In this document: in pieces, positions 8,040 through 17,226 of the stretch | How the letters are laid out: every line of letters begins with the position of its first letter | Position numbering within the stretch: position 1 is the stretch's first letter | Source of the DNA: Clostridia bacterium | Lineage (GTDB): Bacteria; Bacillota; Clostridia; UBA1381 | Assembly (NCBI GenBank): GCA_900751885.1 | Contig: CAADTH010000064.1 | Location: forward strand, 248,001 to 312,000 | Direction of reading: 5' to 3' | Length of the DNA stretch: 64,000 nt | Made by a program: the position numbers and the translations under genes | The notes under the pieces: generated by a model | The model's database searches: none | Told to the model about the DNA's origin: nothing | The model's input: the letters and a program-made list of their open reading frames with translations, nothing else

Positions 8040-9086
8040 TTATTCTGGTGTATACAGCTCATACAAAATTTTATCTATATAAGAAGCAATGCAATCCAAA
8101 GACGCAATCACCTTTGCATAATTCATACGCTTTGGACCGATCACACCGATTTTTCCCACCATCTTATCCCCCATTGAGTAATTGACTGTGATAAGGCTGC
8201 TGTCATGGAGCTGCTGGAATTGATTTTCCGAACCGATTTTCACATGCACATCCCTGTCAATTTCATGTCCAGAGATAAGAGATTTCAGACTGTTCTTATC
8301 TTCCAGAAAATTCAGCATTTCCCTTGCCTTCTTTACATCGCTGTATTCAGGATATTTTAGAATCGATTTCGCATTGTCCACATAAATTTCTGTTTCATCT
8401 AAGCTTTCTATTGTCTGATACACGAAGTTTAAAATTGCAATCAAAACCCTTGGATGCAATTCCAGCGCACCTTGAATTTCTGATTGAATCTCCTGGATTT
8501 TTTCAAATGTAATCTCATTTGCAGAAAGCCCCACCAATGTTTCATTCAAGATATGTGCTAGCTTCTGTGTCGTATCATCGTCCAGCTCCAATGTCATAAA
8601 CTGGTTGCGAAGTACTCCTGTTTTGGTAATCACAACCAACAGCACACTGGAATTGCCAAGATTAACCAGGTCGATTTTCTTGATTTTTGATTCATTCATC
8701 TCTGGGGCACTGGTTACAATCGTATAGTCGGTCAGCGCCGCTGTGATAAGCCCTGCCTTACGAACCAGCATTTCCAGATGATTCACCTTTTCTTCAAACG
8801 CCTGTTGCAGGCGTTCCACCGCTTCCACACCCATCTGATAGCGCTGCATCAGGGAATTGACATAAAAGCGGTACCCCATGTCAGACGGAATGCGTCCGGC
8901 GGATGTGTGGGGCTGTAGCAGGTATCCCATCTCTTCTAAATCCGCCATTTCATTGCGGATTGTCGCGCTGGAAAGTCCGAGCTCATTTTTTTTTGAAATC
9001 GCACGCGAACCAACCGGCTCCGCAGTGCCGATATATTCATCGATAATTGCCTGAAGAATTTTTCGTTTTCTGTCACTCAAATCCAT
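8040..9086 (-). CDS. hrcA: Heat-inducible transcription repressor HrcA
   Basis: A 348-aa repressor with an N-terminal winged helix (R-K-I-L-Q-A-I-I-D-E-Y ... G-S-R-A-I-S ... S-S-A-T-I-R-N-E-M-A-D-L-E-E-M-G-Y-L, residues 6-57), the T-S-A-G-R-I-P-S-D-x-G-Y-R hinge, and a C-terminal GAF-like dimerisation domain. It binds CIRCE and needs the GroE chaperonin for activity. The CIRCE element lies 29 bases upstream of its ATG, so it represses its own operon. GAGGTG precedes the start. Confidence 0.97.
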   Translation of the reverse strand: MDLSDRKRKILQAIIDEYIGTAEPVGSRAISKKNELGLSSATIRNEMADLEEMGYLLQPHTSAGRIPSDMGYRFYVNSLMQRYQMGVEAVERLQQAFEEKVNHLEMLVRKAGLITAALTDYTIVTSAPEMNESKIKKIDLVNLGNSSVLLVVITKTGVLRNQFMTLELDDDTTQKLAHILNETLVGLSANEITFEKIQEIQSEIQGALELHPRVLIAILNFVYQTIESLDETEIYVDNAKSILKYPEYSDVKKAREMLNFLEDKNSLKSLISGHEIDRDVHVKIGSENQFQQLHDSSLITVNYSMGDKMVGKIGVIGPKRMNYAKVIASLDCIASYIDKILYELYTPE

Positions 9087-9115
9087 TGTCTTTCACCTCG
9101 GATTCTCTTCTCTTG

Positions 9116-9142
9116 TTAGCACTCTCTTTTGTTGAGTGCTAA
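9116..9142. promoter_or_regulatory. CIRCE operator
   Basis: A perfect 9-bp inverted repeat TTAGCACTC-N9-GAGTGCTAA matching the CIRCE consensus exactly. It lies just downstream of the hrcA promoter, where bound HrcA would block transcription; release at heat shock would induce hrcA-grpE-dnaK. Confidence 0.97.
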
Positions 9143-9155
9143 CAATATCACTATA

Positions 9156-9184
9156 AAAATACCACCTTTCCAAACGAATGTCAA
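9156..9184 (-). promoter_or_regulatory. SigA-type promoter of hrcA-grpE-dnaK
   Basis: Minus strand: -35 TTGACA (9179-9184), 17-bp spacer, -10 TATTTT (9156-9161); an overlapping TATAGT at 9150-9155 is an alternative -10. CIRCE begins about 13 bases downstream. Confidence 0.85.
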
Positions 9185-9240
9185 GAGCTAAATTGAATTT
9201 TTACAAATTATTCATAAAATTCTGGAAAGGTAGCTTCTTT

Positions 9241-10395
9241 TTATACAAACTCACAAAGAACACTGTTACTGATATCAATGCCACGCTCAGAGAGCAGATA
9301 ATGTCCATTTTGATAGAGAAGCAGACCGTTATCTGTGAATTTTTTTAAGGTGGGTCCATAGCATTTTTTTAGCGGTATACCAAAGCGGTTTAAAAACTCG
9401 GTTTCATTGACTCCATCTGTCATGCGAAGCCCCATAATCATAAACTCCTGTATTTTGTCCTTGTTTGACAGCACAACTCTCTCTTTCACTTCACATGGAT
9501 TTTGAAGATAGGAATTGAGATTGGACGTATGAAAATATCTTGCTCCATTCAAATAAGAGTGCGCCGCCACGCCGCAGCCGATATATTCCAGGCACCTCCA
9601 ATACCGTATATTGTGCCTGCATTCATATCCATGCCGTGCAAAATTTGAGATTTCATATTGATTATATCCATTCTCAGCCAAAATATTACATGCCATGTGA
9701 TACATCAGGCGATCAGTATCATCATCTGGCAAAGTGAGCTCTCCTTTTTCATAATCTGCCGCAAAGGGCGTTCCCTCCTCAATGATTAGGCTGTAGCAGG
9801 AAATGTGTGCCGGACGGCAGGAGATTGCCTCAGAGAGATTTTGATAAAGAGCATCCGGCGTTTGATTGGGCAGTGCTGACATGAGGTCAATATTGACGTT
9901 TTCAATCCCTGCGTCCTGCAGGGCGGCAATGGTACGCTTTGCTTCATCCGCTGTGTGGATTCTGCCGAGCAGTCGAAGCTCTGCGTCACAAAAGGATTGA
10001 ACCCCAACGCTGACTCTGTTTACCCCGTGGTCAGACAGTATGTGGATGTTTTCCTTTGTGAGCGTGCCCGGATTGGCTTCTATCGAAAATTCATTCTGTT
10101 CGGAAAGAGAAAACGTCGAATGTATGATAGAAAGAAGCCTGTCGAGGAGAGAATCCGAAAGGCAGGTCGGGGTTCCGCCGCCGATAAAAATGGTGTCGAT
10201 TGGAGTATGGCGGTAGTGCGTTAGCTCTGTCTCCAGCGCGTCGAGATACCTTTTTTGAAATTCTTCTTTCCCTGAAAATGAGACAAAATCACAATATCTG
10301 CATTTCTGCCTGCAAAACGGGATATGGATATACAATCCCTTGTTTTCAGGCAGAAAAAGAGGGCTGCCATGCAGCCCTTTTTCTTTATTTGTCAT
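9241..10395 (-). CDS. hemW: Radical SAM heme chaperone HemW
   Basis: About 384 aa. The N-terminus carries Y-I-H-I-P-F-C-x3-C-x2-C with Cys28, Cys32 and Cys35 for the [4Fe-4S] cluster, followed by G-G-G-T-P and E-A-N-P-G, which is the HemW/HemN-like layout. HemW inserts haem into target proteins and lacks coproporphyrinogen oxidase activity; it is commonly found near hrcA in Firmicutes. The start is unclear. The ATG at 10395 overlaps the upstream gene by 11 bases and places a terminator-like hairpin inside the first codons. A TTG at 10335, next to the conserved L-Y-I-H-I-P, gives a canonical N-terminus but has a poorly spaced ribosome binding site. Confidence 0.93.
   Translation of the reverse strand: MTNKEKGLHGSPLFLPENKGLYIHIPFCRQKCRYCDFVSFSGKEEFQKRYLDALETELTHYRHTPIDTIFIGGGTPTCLSDSLLDRLLSIIHSTFSLSEQNEFSIEANPGTLTKENIHILSDHGVNRVSVGVQSFCDAELRLLGRIHTADEAKRTIAALQDAGIENVNIDLMSALPNQTPDALYQNLSEAISCRPAHISCYSLIIEEGTPFAADYEKGELTLPDDDTDRLMYHMACNILAENGYNQYEISNFARHGYECRHNIRYWRCLEYIGCGVAAHSYLNGARYFHTSNLNSYLQNPCEVKERVVLSNKDKIQEFMIMGLRMTDGVNETEFLNRFGIPLKKCYGPTLKKFTDNGLLLYQNGHYLLSERGIDISNSVLCEFV
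10353..10385. terminator. Terminator-like hairpin at the hemW start
   Basis: Stem GGGCTGC / GCAGCCC with a three-base loop, T-rich on both strands. On the minus strand it directly follows the stop of the acidic zinc-ribbon gene. If hemW starts at 10395 the hairpin is inside its coding region, where ribosomes could melt it. Confidence 0.65.
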
Positions 10396-10858
10396 CGTCT
10401 TTGCAGTCACAATCCTCATCATCACAATCGCAATCAAATTCCAATTCAATCTCCTGATTGCAGTTTGGACAAACGATTCCCTTCTCGCTGTCAATCATGT
10501 CATAATCAATGAGGACATCCTCTTTACAATTCGGGCATTCGATTTCAAAAAAATCCATATCATCGTTTTCCATATCGTCGTCGAATTCAAACTCATCATC
10601 GTCATCACCGGAAAATTTGATATCATCCTCATTATCCTGAAATACCTCGTCTTCCACCTCTGCCAAATCTTCATCCAGAATTTCAATTTTATCTTCTATA
10701 TCATTCTGTACTTCGACGATTTCTTCAATCGCCTCAGCCAATTCATCAATGACATCCAGCATTTTTGTCAAAAGCTTTCCCTCATCGCTCTTTGGACTGA
10801 TATCAAGTCCTTCTGCATACCCTTTTAGGTAAGCAACCTTTTTTGACAGGTTTTCCAT
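10385..10858 (-). CDS. CD1247-type acidic protein with C-terminal zinc ribbon
   Basis: A 157-aa protein. The N-terminal 30 residues (V-A-Y-L-K-G-Y-A-E-G-L, then S-D-E-G-K-L-L) resemble the CD1247 N-terminal domain of clostridial proteins. A very acidic coiled-coil stretch rich in Asp and Glu follows, then a zinc-ribbon with C-P-N-C-K and C-P-N-C-N, and a tail with D-C-D-C-type cysteines. No function is known for this family. The ATG at 10858 is preferred over one two codons earlier because GGAGG is then 8 bases away. It sits between efp and hemW. Confidence 0.8.
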   Translation of the reverse strand: MENLSKKVAYLKGYAEGLDISPKSDEGKLLTKMLDVIDELAEAIEEIVEVQNDIEDKIEILDEDLAEVEDEVFQDNEDDIKFSGDDDDEFEFDDDMENDDMDFFEIECPNCKEDVLIDYDMIDSEKGIVCPNCNQEIELEFDCDCDDEDCDCKDDDK

Positions 10859-10904
10859 ATTCATGCCCTCCTTTTATTCTATAGTATTGCTTTGTTCCCG
10901 CTTG

Positions 10905-11459
10905 TTATACACGCTCCATGTATTCACCGGTACGTGTGTCCACACGGATCATATCTCCTTCATTGACAAACAATGGAACCTGAATCATCGCGCCTGTTTC
11001 GAGAGTTGCAGGCTTTGTCGCACCTGTTGCGGTATCTCCCTTTACGCCCGGCTCTGTCTCTGTCACAGCAAGCTCCACAAAGGTAGGCGGCTCTACGCCG
11101 AATACCTCACCCTTATAGGTAAGCATTTTTACCAGCATATTTTCTTTTACAAATTTAAGAGAATCGCCGAGCTTGTCCATTCCCAGAGGCATTAACTCAA
11201 ACGTTTCCTGATCCATGAAATAATACAAATCGCCGTCCTGATAAGAATATTCCATATCCTTTTTGTCGATATGTGCTTTTTCTACCTTCTCTGTCGGACG
11301 GAATGTCCGCTCTGTCACACCGCCTGTGATTACATTTTTGAGCTTTGTACGAACAAACGCAGCTCCCTTTCCCGGTTTTACGTGCTGAAATTCTACAACC
11401 TGATATACGTTTCCATCCACCTCAAAGGTAACGCCATTTCTAAATTCTCCTGCTGTCAT
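10905..11459 (-). CDS. efp: Elongation factor P
   Basis: A 184-aa EF-P, which rescues ribosomes stalled at polyproline. The KOW-like domain I carries [10 protein letters not shown] with the tip Lys at about residue 31, the site that is modified in many bacteria; domains II and III follow, ending in [18 protein letters not shown] precedes the ATG. It is the third gene of the conserved aroQ-pepP-efp cluster, though a gap of 215 bp separates it from pepP. Confidence 0.97.
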   Translation of the reverse strand: MTAGEFRNGVTFEVDGNVYQVVEFQHVKPGKGAAFVRTKLKNVITGGVTERTFRPTEKVEKAHIDKKDMEYSYQDGDLYYFMDQETFELMPLGMDKLGDSLKFVKENMLVKMLTYKGEVFGVEPPTFVELAVTETEPGVKGDTATGATKPATLETGAMIQVPLFVNEGDMIRVDTRTGEYMERV

Positions 11460-11674
11460 ACTATACTCCTCCGTTAATTTTTTCCATACGGCTTTAATAC
11501 TTAACCGTAATTATATATCTATATTGTAATCTATAATCAGAAAAATTACAAGATTTTTCTTAAATTTTTTGTATCTCTCGCGAACAGACAAAATGCTAAA
11601 TCTTCATCATTACAGTTTCATCTCTACCCTATTGTATCCGATTCTCTTTTCTTTATCATAAAATCTGCAAAAGC

Positions 11675-12724
11675 CTAAACAATCAAAAGCTCTTTTGTGG
11701 AATGCGTCAAGTTTTCGTTTTTCCCCTCTCCCACCACAAGAAGATCCTCAATGCGCACGCCGCCAAAGCCGCTAACATAGATTCCAGGCTCTACGGTAAT
11801 CACGTTTCCTGCTGTCAGGACTGCTTCTGATTTTGGAGAAAGAGATGGCGCTTCATGGATTTCAATTCCCACGCTGTGACCTAAGCTGTGTCCAAATTCC
11901 TTACCGAAGCCTGCTTCGGTGATGAGATTGCGCGCGGCCGCGTCGATGTCTGCACAGCGCTTGCCCTGTGCAAGCGCGCCGATTGCCGCAAGCTGTGCCC
12001 TTAAAACAATGCTATAAATCTCCTTTTGCCTGGTATCTGCTTTTCCGACAACGACGGTACGGGTCATATCCGAGCAGTAGCCCTCAAACACACAGCCGAA
12101 ATCCAGTGTGACAAAATCGCCCGTTTCGATTCTCTTTTCCGTCGCCACGCCGTGCGGCATCGCAGAGCGCACTCCAGAGGCGCAAATGGTATCGAACGAT
12201 AGTGCCGTGGCGCCCTGCTTTTTCATAAAAAATTCAATTTCAAGCGCAATCTCACGCTCAGATACGCCTGGGCGTATCCTCGGAAGCACATAAGAAAATG
12301 CTTCATCGCCGATTCGTTCCGCTTCGCGGATGTGCGCAATTTCTGCCTCGTCCTTGACTTGGCGAAGCACTGAAATTTTCTTCTGCATCGGGACAAGCTC
12401 CGCACCATTTGGAAGTGTCTCCTGCAATGTTTGAAAGCGTGCCATTGTCAAATAGTCTTCTTCATATCCAATGCTCATTCCAGAGAACACGGAAACAATG
12501 CTCTGCAGTCCTTCCGTGATATTGTGCACTTCAAAATCAGGCGACTGGACTGCCGCCTGCACAGTATATCTGGAGTCTGTGATCAAGATTGTCTTGTCAT
12601 GGGAAATAAGAAGCGCTCCATCGTCGCTTTGAAATCCAGAATAGTAAAAAATGTTTGCAAAGCTGGTGATATACACGGCTTCCCTATCTGAAAGCTGTTT
12701 GCGCAAATTCTCTACTCTATTCAT
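11675..12724 (-). CDS. pepP: Xaa-Pro aminopeptidase (M24 family)
   Basis: A 349-aa pita-bread metallopeptidase that removes N-terminal residues before proline. The N-terminal creatinase-like domain is followed by the catalytic domain with metal ligands in T-L-D-F-G, S-D-M-T-R-T, G-H-S-L-G-H-x-V-G, V-E-P-G-I-Y and G-V-R-I-E-D. The ATG at 12724 overlaps the aroQ stop by 8 bases and has GGAGG nine bases upstream; an in-frame extension upstream lies within aroQ and is rejected. No signal peptide, so it is cytosolic. Confidence 0.95.
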   Translation of the reverse strand: MNRVENLRKQLSDREAVYITSFANIFYYSGFQSDDGALLISHDKTILITDSRYTVQAAVQSPDFEVHNITEGLQSIVSVFSGMSIGYEEDYLTMARFQTLQETLPNGAELVPMQKKISVLRQVKDEAEIAHIREAERIGDEAFSYVLPRIRPGVSEREIALEIEFFMKKQGATALSFDTICASGVRSAMPHGVATEKRIETGDFVTLDFGCVFEGYCSDMTRTVVVGKADTRQKEIYSIVLRAQLAAIGALAQGKRCADIDAAARNLITEAGFGKEFGHSLGHSVGIEIHEAPSLSPKSEAVLTAGNVITVEPGIYVSGFGGVRIEDLLVVGEGKNENLTHSTKELLIV

Positions 12725-13145
12725 CCAAAAATGCCTCCAATGCCAGCAAATATCCCTTTGTTCCAAGTCCTGTAATCTGTCCGACACACACAGGCGCCGT
12801 CACGGACGTATGGCGAAACTCCTCTCTGGTATGGATATTTGAGATATGCACCTCAATACAAGGCACCTTAACAGAGCTGAGCGCGTCCCGGATTGCATAG
12901 GAGTAGTGGGTGTACGCGCCTGGATTCATAATAATTCCATCAAATTTTCCCATTGCCTGGTGAATCGCATCGATGATTTCCCCTTCCCCGTTGCTTTGGA
13001 AAAATGAAACCGACAAGCCCAGCTCGTCCGCTCTTTTTCGAATGCGCGCAATAACGTCATGCAGTGTTTCACTCCCATACACACCTGGTTCCCGAACACC
13101 AAGTAAATTTAGGTTGGGACCGTTTATCACTAAAATATGTTTCAT
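12717..13145 (-). CDS. aroQ: 3-dehydroquinate dehydratase, type II
   Basis: A 142-aa type II dehydroquinase for step three of the shikimate pathway. The signature is I-N-G-P-N-L-N-L-L-G at residues 7-16, the active-site Tyr lies at G-V-Y, N-P-G-A-Y-T-H-Y-S is near 74, and the catalytic His is in E-V-H-I-S-N. It is the first gene of the pepP cluster; AAGGATGG precedes the start. Chorismate synthase is encoded separately at 31745. Confidence 0.96.
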   Translation of the reverse strand: MKHILVINGPNLNLLGVREPGVYGSETLHDVIARIRKRADELGLSVSFFQSNGEGEIIDAIHQAMGKFDGIIMNPGAYTHYSYAIRDALSSVKVPCIEVHISNIHTREEFRHTSVTAPVCVGQITGLGTKGYLLALEAFLDE

Positions 13146-13217
13146 TGTTTCACCATCCTTTTCTATCCAGTATAATCATATCGTGTGTTTCTGTCAAGCA
13201 AGGAATCGGACTGCAAC

Positions 13218-13244
13218 AAAAAAAGCGGGAGTTTTCCCGCTTTT
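13218..13244 (-). terminator. Terminator after metK
   Basis: Stem AAAAGCGGGA / TCCCGCTTTT with a four-base loop and a T-run on the minus strand, just beyond the metK stop. Confidence 0.85.
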
Positions 13245-13246
13245 GA

Positions 13247-14425
13247 TTATTTTTGACATGCATTTTTCAGCGCGTCTACTTTGTCTGTCTGCTCCCACGG
13301 AAGGTCGATATCCGTTCTGCCGAAGTGACCGTAGGAAGCTGTCTTTTTATAAATCGGTCTTCTCAGATCCAGCGTTTTGATGATTCCGTCCGGTCGGAGG
13401 TCAAAGACCTCCTTTACAGCATTCTCGATTTTTGTTTCATCAATTTTGGATGTGCCGTAGGTGTTTACCAGAACGGACACCGGCTTTGCCACACCGATGG
13501 CATAGGCAAGCTGTACCTCACATTTGTCTGCAAGTTCCGCCGCTACAATATTCTTCGCCACATAGCGCGCGGCATATGCCGCACTGCGGTCGACCTTTGT
13601 AGGGTCCTTTCCGCTGAATGCACCACCGCCATGACACGCATATCCGCCATAGGTATCGACGATGATTTTACGTCCTGTGTGACCAGAATCTCCCTGCGGT
13701 CCGCCGATGACAAAGCGTCCGGTTGGATTGATGTAGATTTTGGTGTCCGCGTCGATCATATCAGAGGAAATCACCTTGTCAATCACCTGTGTTTTCAAGT
13801 CCTCCCTGATTTGCTCCAGAGAAACCGCTTCGTCATGCTGGTTCGAGATGACAATGGCATCCACCCGTGCCGGCTTATCGTCATGATATTCTATTGTAAC
13901 CTGTGTCTTTCCGTCTGGTCTGAGATAGGTAAGTGTTCCATTTTTGCGAACCTCTGTCAATCGGCGCGCAAGCTGGTGTGAAAGAGAAATCGGCATCGGC
14001 ATCAGTTCGTCCGTCTCATTGCACGCATACCCGAACATCATCCCCTGATCCCCCGCGCCTGTCTCTAAATCTTCTGTTCCCTGCTTTGACTCCAGTGCAT
14101 TGTTGACACCCATTGCAATGTCCGGCGACTGCTTGTCCAGTGCAACCAGCACACCGCAGGTATCACAGTCGAAGCCGTACTTCGCGCGGGTGTATCCGAT
14201 TTCACGAATCGTATTGCGGACAATTGACGTGATATCTGCATTATATGTAGTAGAAATTTCACCTACCACCAATACCATACCTGTGGTCACAGTGACCTCA
14301 CAGGCAACGCGTGCCATTGGGTCATGTGCGATGATTTCATCTAAAATTGCATCAGAAATCGTGTCACATACCTTATCAGGATGTCCTTCTGTCACAGATT
14401 CTGATGTGAAAAATCGTTTTCTCAT
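13247..14425 (-). CDS. metK: S-adenosylmethionine synthetase
   Basis: A 392-aa enzyme that makes SAM from ATP and methionine. Landmarks: [13 protein letters not shown] near the start, the [12 protein letters not shown] signature near 118, and [19 protein letters not shown] near 262. The ATG at 14425 follows GGAGGG. The 85-base leader is too short and lacks the helices of a SAM riboswitch. A weak promoter (TTGAAA, 14485-14490; -10 AACAAT or TAACAA at 14462-14468) lies upstream. Confidence 0.98.
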   Translation of the reverse strand: MRKRFFTSESVTEGHPDKVCDTISDAILDEIIAHDPMARVACEVTVTTGMVLVVGEISTTYNADITSIVRNTIREIGYTRAKYGFDCDTCGVLVALDKQSPDIAMGVNNALESKQGTEDLETGAGDQGMMFGYACNETDELMPMPISLSHQLARRLTEVRKNGTLTYLRPDGKTQVTIEYHDDKPARVDAIVISNQHDEAVSLEQIREDLKTQVIDKVISSDMIDADTKIYINPTGRFVIGGPQGDSGHTGRKIIVDTYGGYACHGGGAFSGKDPTKVDRSAAYAARYVAKNIVAAELADKCEVQLAYAIGVAKPVSVLVNTYGTSKIDETKIENAVKEVFDLRPDGIIKTLDLRRPIYKKTASYGHFGRTDIDLPWEQTDKVDALKNACQK

Positions 14426-14461
14426 GTCTTCCCTCCAAGCTTTTGTTCCCATACTGCTTCT

Positions 14462-14490
14462 ATTGTTACACAAATCGACTCATATTTCAA
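14462..14490 (-). promoter_or_regulatory. Possible metK promoter
   Basis: Minus strand: -35 TTGAAA (14485-14490) and an imperfect -10 (AACAAT with 17-bp spacing, or TAACAA with 16). It is the only promoter-like pair in the 85 bases before metK. Confidence 0.4.
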
Positions 14491-14510
14491 GGCTTTTTTC
14501 AAAATTTTTC

Positions 14511-14548
14511 ATCAAAATACGATAGGAAGCTTCCTATCGTATTTTGAT
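14511..14548. terminator. 38-bp perfect palindrome (terminator-like)
   Basis: Two exact 19-bp arms meet at AAGCTT with no loop bases. It lies between the stop of the SLH-hydrolase gene and the metK promoter. A minus-strand transcript would form a strong hairpin but only a weak T-run (TATTTTGAT) follows. Confidence 0.6.
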
Positions 14549-14552
14549 ACAT

Positions 14553-16124
14553 TTAACGTTCCACAATGGTTTGGAACAAGTCCTCAAATGCCGTTGGCAT
14601 CGTTCCGTGCAGTACATATAAGGTATAGAGCAAATCATGGTCATACCCTTCATAGGTACGGGATAACAGATTCGTTTTGCCATGCTCTGTAAAGCTCTTA
14701 TCGATTGCATATACCCCTTCTACACTGCAGTTTGCGTCCTCTGTCCCATGGAAAATGTAGATTGGCAAATCCAGTGTGAGCATGGTCTCTCTGTTTGGGG
14801 CGAGCTTCCGGTGTGCCTGAAACCATTCGCTGGTCAGGCGGACACCATAATTGTTGGCAAGCCACTCGTTGTCTCCCCGCTCTACCGCGTCATAGAAAGC
14901 TTCCTTGTATGGAGCAAGCACCAGCGCAAAATCCACCGCGCTTATCACTCCATCCTGATTTTTGTCTATGCTTTCAAACGAGGCATTTTCCAATACAGCG
15001 GAGATGATACCGTATGGGTCTGCGGTGTATTCCTCTACAGAGATATTTTTATCCCCATCTGCATCAAAATACTGACGGTAAAAAATCATAGAGGATTCTC
15101 CTGACTGCTGCCAGTCAAAGATTTCATCCATACGGTCATTGGCATATCCCGCAAGCAAAAGCCCTGTGATTTTATCGGGAAACTCTTTGGCGGCAAGAGG
15201 AGCAATCATGGTTCCCTCACTCCAGCCGAGAAGCCAAATTTTTGTATCCTTTAGACGTTCATTCTCACGCAGTGCATCAATCCATTCCCCAATGTCGCTG
15301 ACACTGGTGGACGGCACGTAGGTTCGATAGCTCTCATCATCCACATTGGCAAACAGCGGCGGCTGGTCGCCTTTCGAGACGCCGCGCGTATTCCAGCGGA
15401 AAAAGCCGATATCACGCGCGCCAAACTGCTCTGCAAACAGGTCGTAATAATTGAATGACATACCTTCGGATTCTCTGTGATTATCATATGTATTCGGTCC
15501 TGAGCCATTGACAAATAGTACAAGATTCTCAACCGGCTTGTCCCCTGCCGGCAGGTCAAGCTTGCCGGTAAGCGGTATTCCATCTGACGCCATGTGCGTA
15601 AGAAGGGACGTGTTTCTTGAAAGCAATGTTTGATCGAGCAAAGAAAAATAAACTGCTCCTTGTGCGCGAGACACATTCTCTGTGTCAATCGGCGAGATAA
15701 AATCATTCTCCCGTCCGAGCCATGCAAGATAGCGTTCAAAAAGTGTAATCAGTTCATTATGCGCGATTGGACGGTCAGGCTCAAATTTAGAAGGCAATAC
15801 CCCCTGCACGAGCTGATTTTCATATGCCCAGCCCAGTGCATTTTGGTAATACGCGCCGTCAGGCACATCATTAAATGCCTTGCAGGGTTGTCCGCTGATA
15901 TGCGCCTGACGTGCCAGGACTGCAACCGCCTGGGCACGCGTAAAGGGCTGTTCAGGCGAAAAGGTTTCATTGCCAGTCCCTTGAAACAAATTATGGGATG
16001 TGACATATGCAATCTCCTGCTGCTGTGCAATCCCATCTGTGTCAGCAAACGCTGCAAAAACAGAGGCAGGGAAAAGTGTCGTCATAAAGGTGACAATCAA
16101 AAACAGACTAAGAAAACGCTTCAT
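14553..16124 (-). CDS. Secreted SLH-domain alpha/beta hydrolase with EF-hand insert
   Basis: A 523-aa exported protein. A signal peptide (residues 1 to about 26, ending S-V-F-A-A) is followed by two SLH-like repeats (about 30-75 and 85-130; F-T-R-A-Q-A-V-A-V-L and I-A-H-N-E-L-I-T-L-F), which bind cell-wall polymers. An alpha/beta hydrolase domain follows with the nucleophile elbow G-W-S-E-G near 300, Asp near 461 (H-G-T-E-D) and His near 493 (Y-D-H-D). Between elbow and Asp sit two EF-hand-like loops, D-A-D-G-D-K-N-I-S-V-E-E and D-K-N-Q-D-G-V-I-S-A-V-D, near 355 and 388, so calcium may shape the lid. The start is the second ATG, 7 bases after GGGG. It may be an esterase or peptidase; the substrate is unknown. 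Confidence 0.8.
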   Translation of the reverse strand: MKRFLSLFLIVTFMTTLFPASVFAAFADTDGIAQQQEIAYVTSHNLFQGTGNETFSPEQPFTRAQAVAVLARQAHISGQPCKAFNDVPDGAYYQNALGWAYENQLVQGVLPSKFEPDRPIAHNELITLFERYLAWLGRENDFISPIDTENVSRAQGAVYFSLLDQTLLSRNTSLLTHMASDGIPLTGKLDLPAGDKPVENLVLFVNGSGPNTYDNHRESEGMSFNYYDLFAEQFGARDIGFFRWNTRGVSKGDQPPLFANVDDESYRTYVPSTSVSDIGEWIDALRENERLKDTKIWLLGWSEGTMIAPLAAKEFPDKITGLLLAGYANDRMDEIFDWQQSGESSMIFYRQYFDADGDKNISVEEYTADPYGIISAVLENASFESIDKNQDGVISAVDFALVLAPYKEAFYDAVERGDNEWLANNYGVRLTSEWFQAHRKLAPNRETMLTLDLPIYIFHGTEDANCSVEGVYAIDKSFTEHGKTNLLSRTYEGYDHDLLYTLYVLHGTMPTAFEDLFQTIVER

Positions 16125-16169
16125 CCGCATTCCCCTTTCAACTTCAATTTGCGTATAAAAATCAGCAGG

Positions 16170-17222
16170 CTATAACTTCTCGATTTCATCCATGAGTGCA
16201 TCGACAATGTTTTCCTCGGGAACCTTTCGGAGAATCTCACCGTGCTTGAAAATCAGTCCTTCTCCAACTCCCCCCGCAATGCCGATGTCCGCATCCTTCG
16301 CTTCACCAGGTCCATTGACGGCACAGCCCATCACCGCCACCTTGATTGGCTTTTCCACGCCGACAAGCCGTTTTTCCACTTCTCCTGCAATTTTAATGAG
16401 GTCTATCTGGCACCGACCACAGGTCGGACAGGACACAAAGGTCACCCCTGATTTTCGAAGCCCCAATCCGTTTAAAATATCCTTTGCGGCTTTGACCTCC
16501 TCAGTCGGGTTTGCGGTCAGGGATACCCGGATGGTGTCCCCGATTCCGTCATACAATAAGCTGCCAAGCCCAATTGCCGATTTGATGATTCCACCGCGAA
16601 GCGTTCCGGCTTCTGTCACTCCAAGATGAAGCGGATGCTCTGATGCCAGATGCATCTTGCGGTATGCTTCAATGGTGGTTGGGACGTCAGATGCCTTGAG
16701 AGAGACGACAATGTTATCAAAATCGCATTCCTCCAGGATTCCGATATGCCTGAGTGCACTGTCAACCATTGCGTCTGCACAGGGTTTTTGATAACGCTCC
16801 AGAATATCTGCTTCCAGAGAGCCGCTGTTCACGCCGATTCGGATCGGCACACCGCTTTCCTTTGCCATATCCGCGACCAGCTTCACCCGCTCACGGCTTC
16901 CAATATTTCCAGGATTGATTCGGATTTTATCAATGCCGTTTTTGATACATTCTATCGCCAGCTTATAATCAAAGTGAATGTCTGCGACAAGCGGAATATG
17001 AATCCCTGCTTTGATTTTTTTGACCGCCTGTGCCGCCTGCATATCCAATATCGCAACACGCACGATTTCACAGCCTGCTTCCTCGAGCGCTAAAATCTGT
17101 TTCACCGTTGCCGCTACATCCCTGGTGTCGGTGTTCGTCATGGACTGAATGACAACCGGATGTCCGCCGCCAATCGGGATGTCTCTTACCATGACAGTTT
17201 TCTTTTGTTTTCTCTGTATCAT
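16170..17222 (-). CDS. ispG: 4-hydroxy-3-methylbut-2-enyl diphosphate synthase
   Basis: A 350-aa IspG (GcpE), the Fe-S enzyme that converts MEcPP to HMBPP in the MEP isoprenoid pathway. The N-terminal barrel has [15 protein letters not shown]; the cluster cysteines lie in S-C-P-T-C-G-R-C (about 262-269) and [10 protein letters not shown]. It follows rseP by 4 bases, and dxr of the same pathway lies two genes upstream in the operon. Confidence 0.97.
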   Translation of the reverse strand: MIQRKQKKTVMVRDIPIGGGHPVVIQSMTNTDTRDVAATVKQILALEEAGCEIVRVAILDMQAAQAVKKIKAGIHIPLVADIHFDYKLAIECIKNGIDKIRINPGNIGSRERVKLVADMAKESGVPIRIGVNSGSLEADILERYQKPCADAMVDSALRHIGILEECDFDNIVVSLKASDVPTTIEAYRKMHLASEHPLHLGVTEAGTLRGGIIKSAIGLGSLLYDGIGDTIRVSLTANPTEEVKAAKDILNGLGLRKSGVTFVSCPTCGRCQIDLIKIAGEVEKRLVGVEKPIKVAVMGCAVNGPGEAKDADIGIAGGVGEGLIFKHGEILRKVPEENIVDALMDEIEKL

Positions 17223-17226
17223 CCCA

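Noticed and set aside
14426..14510. SAM riboswitch before metK
   Set aside because: The leader is only about 85 bases, with no matching helices or terminator.
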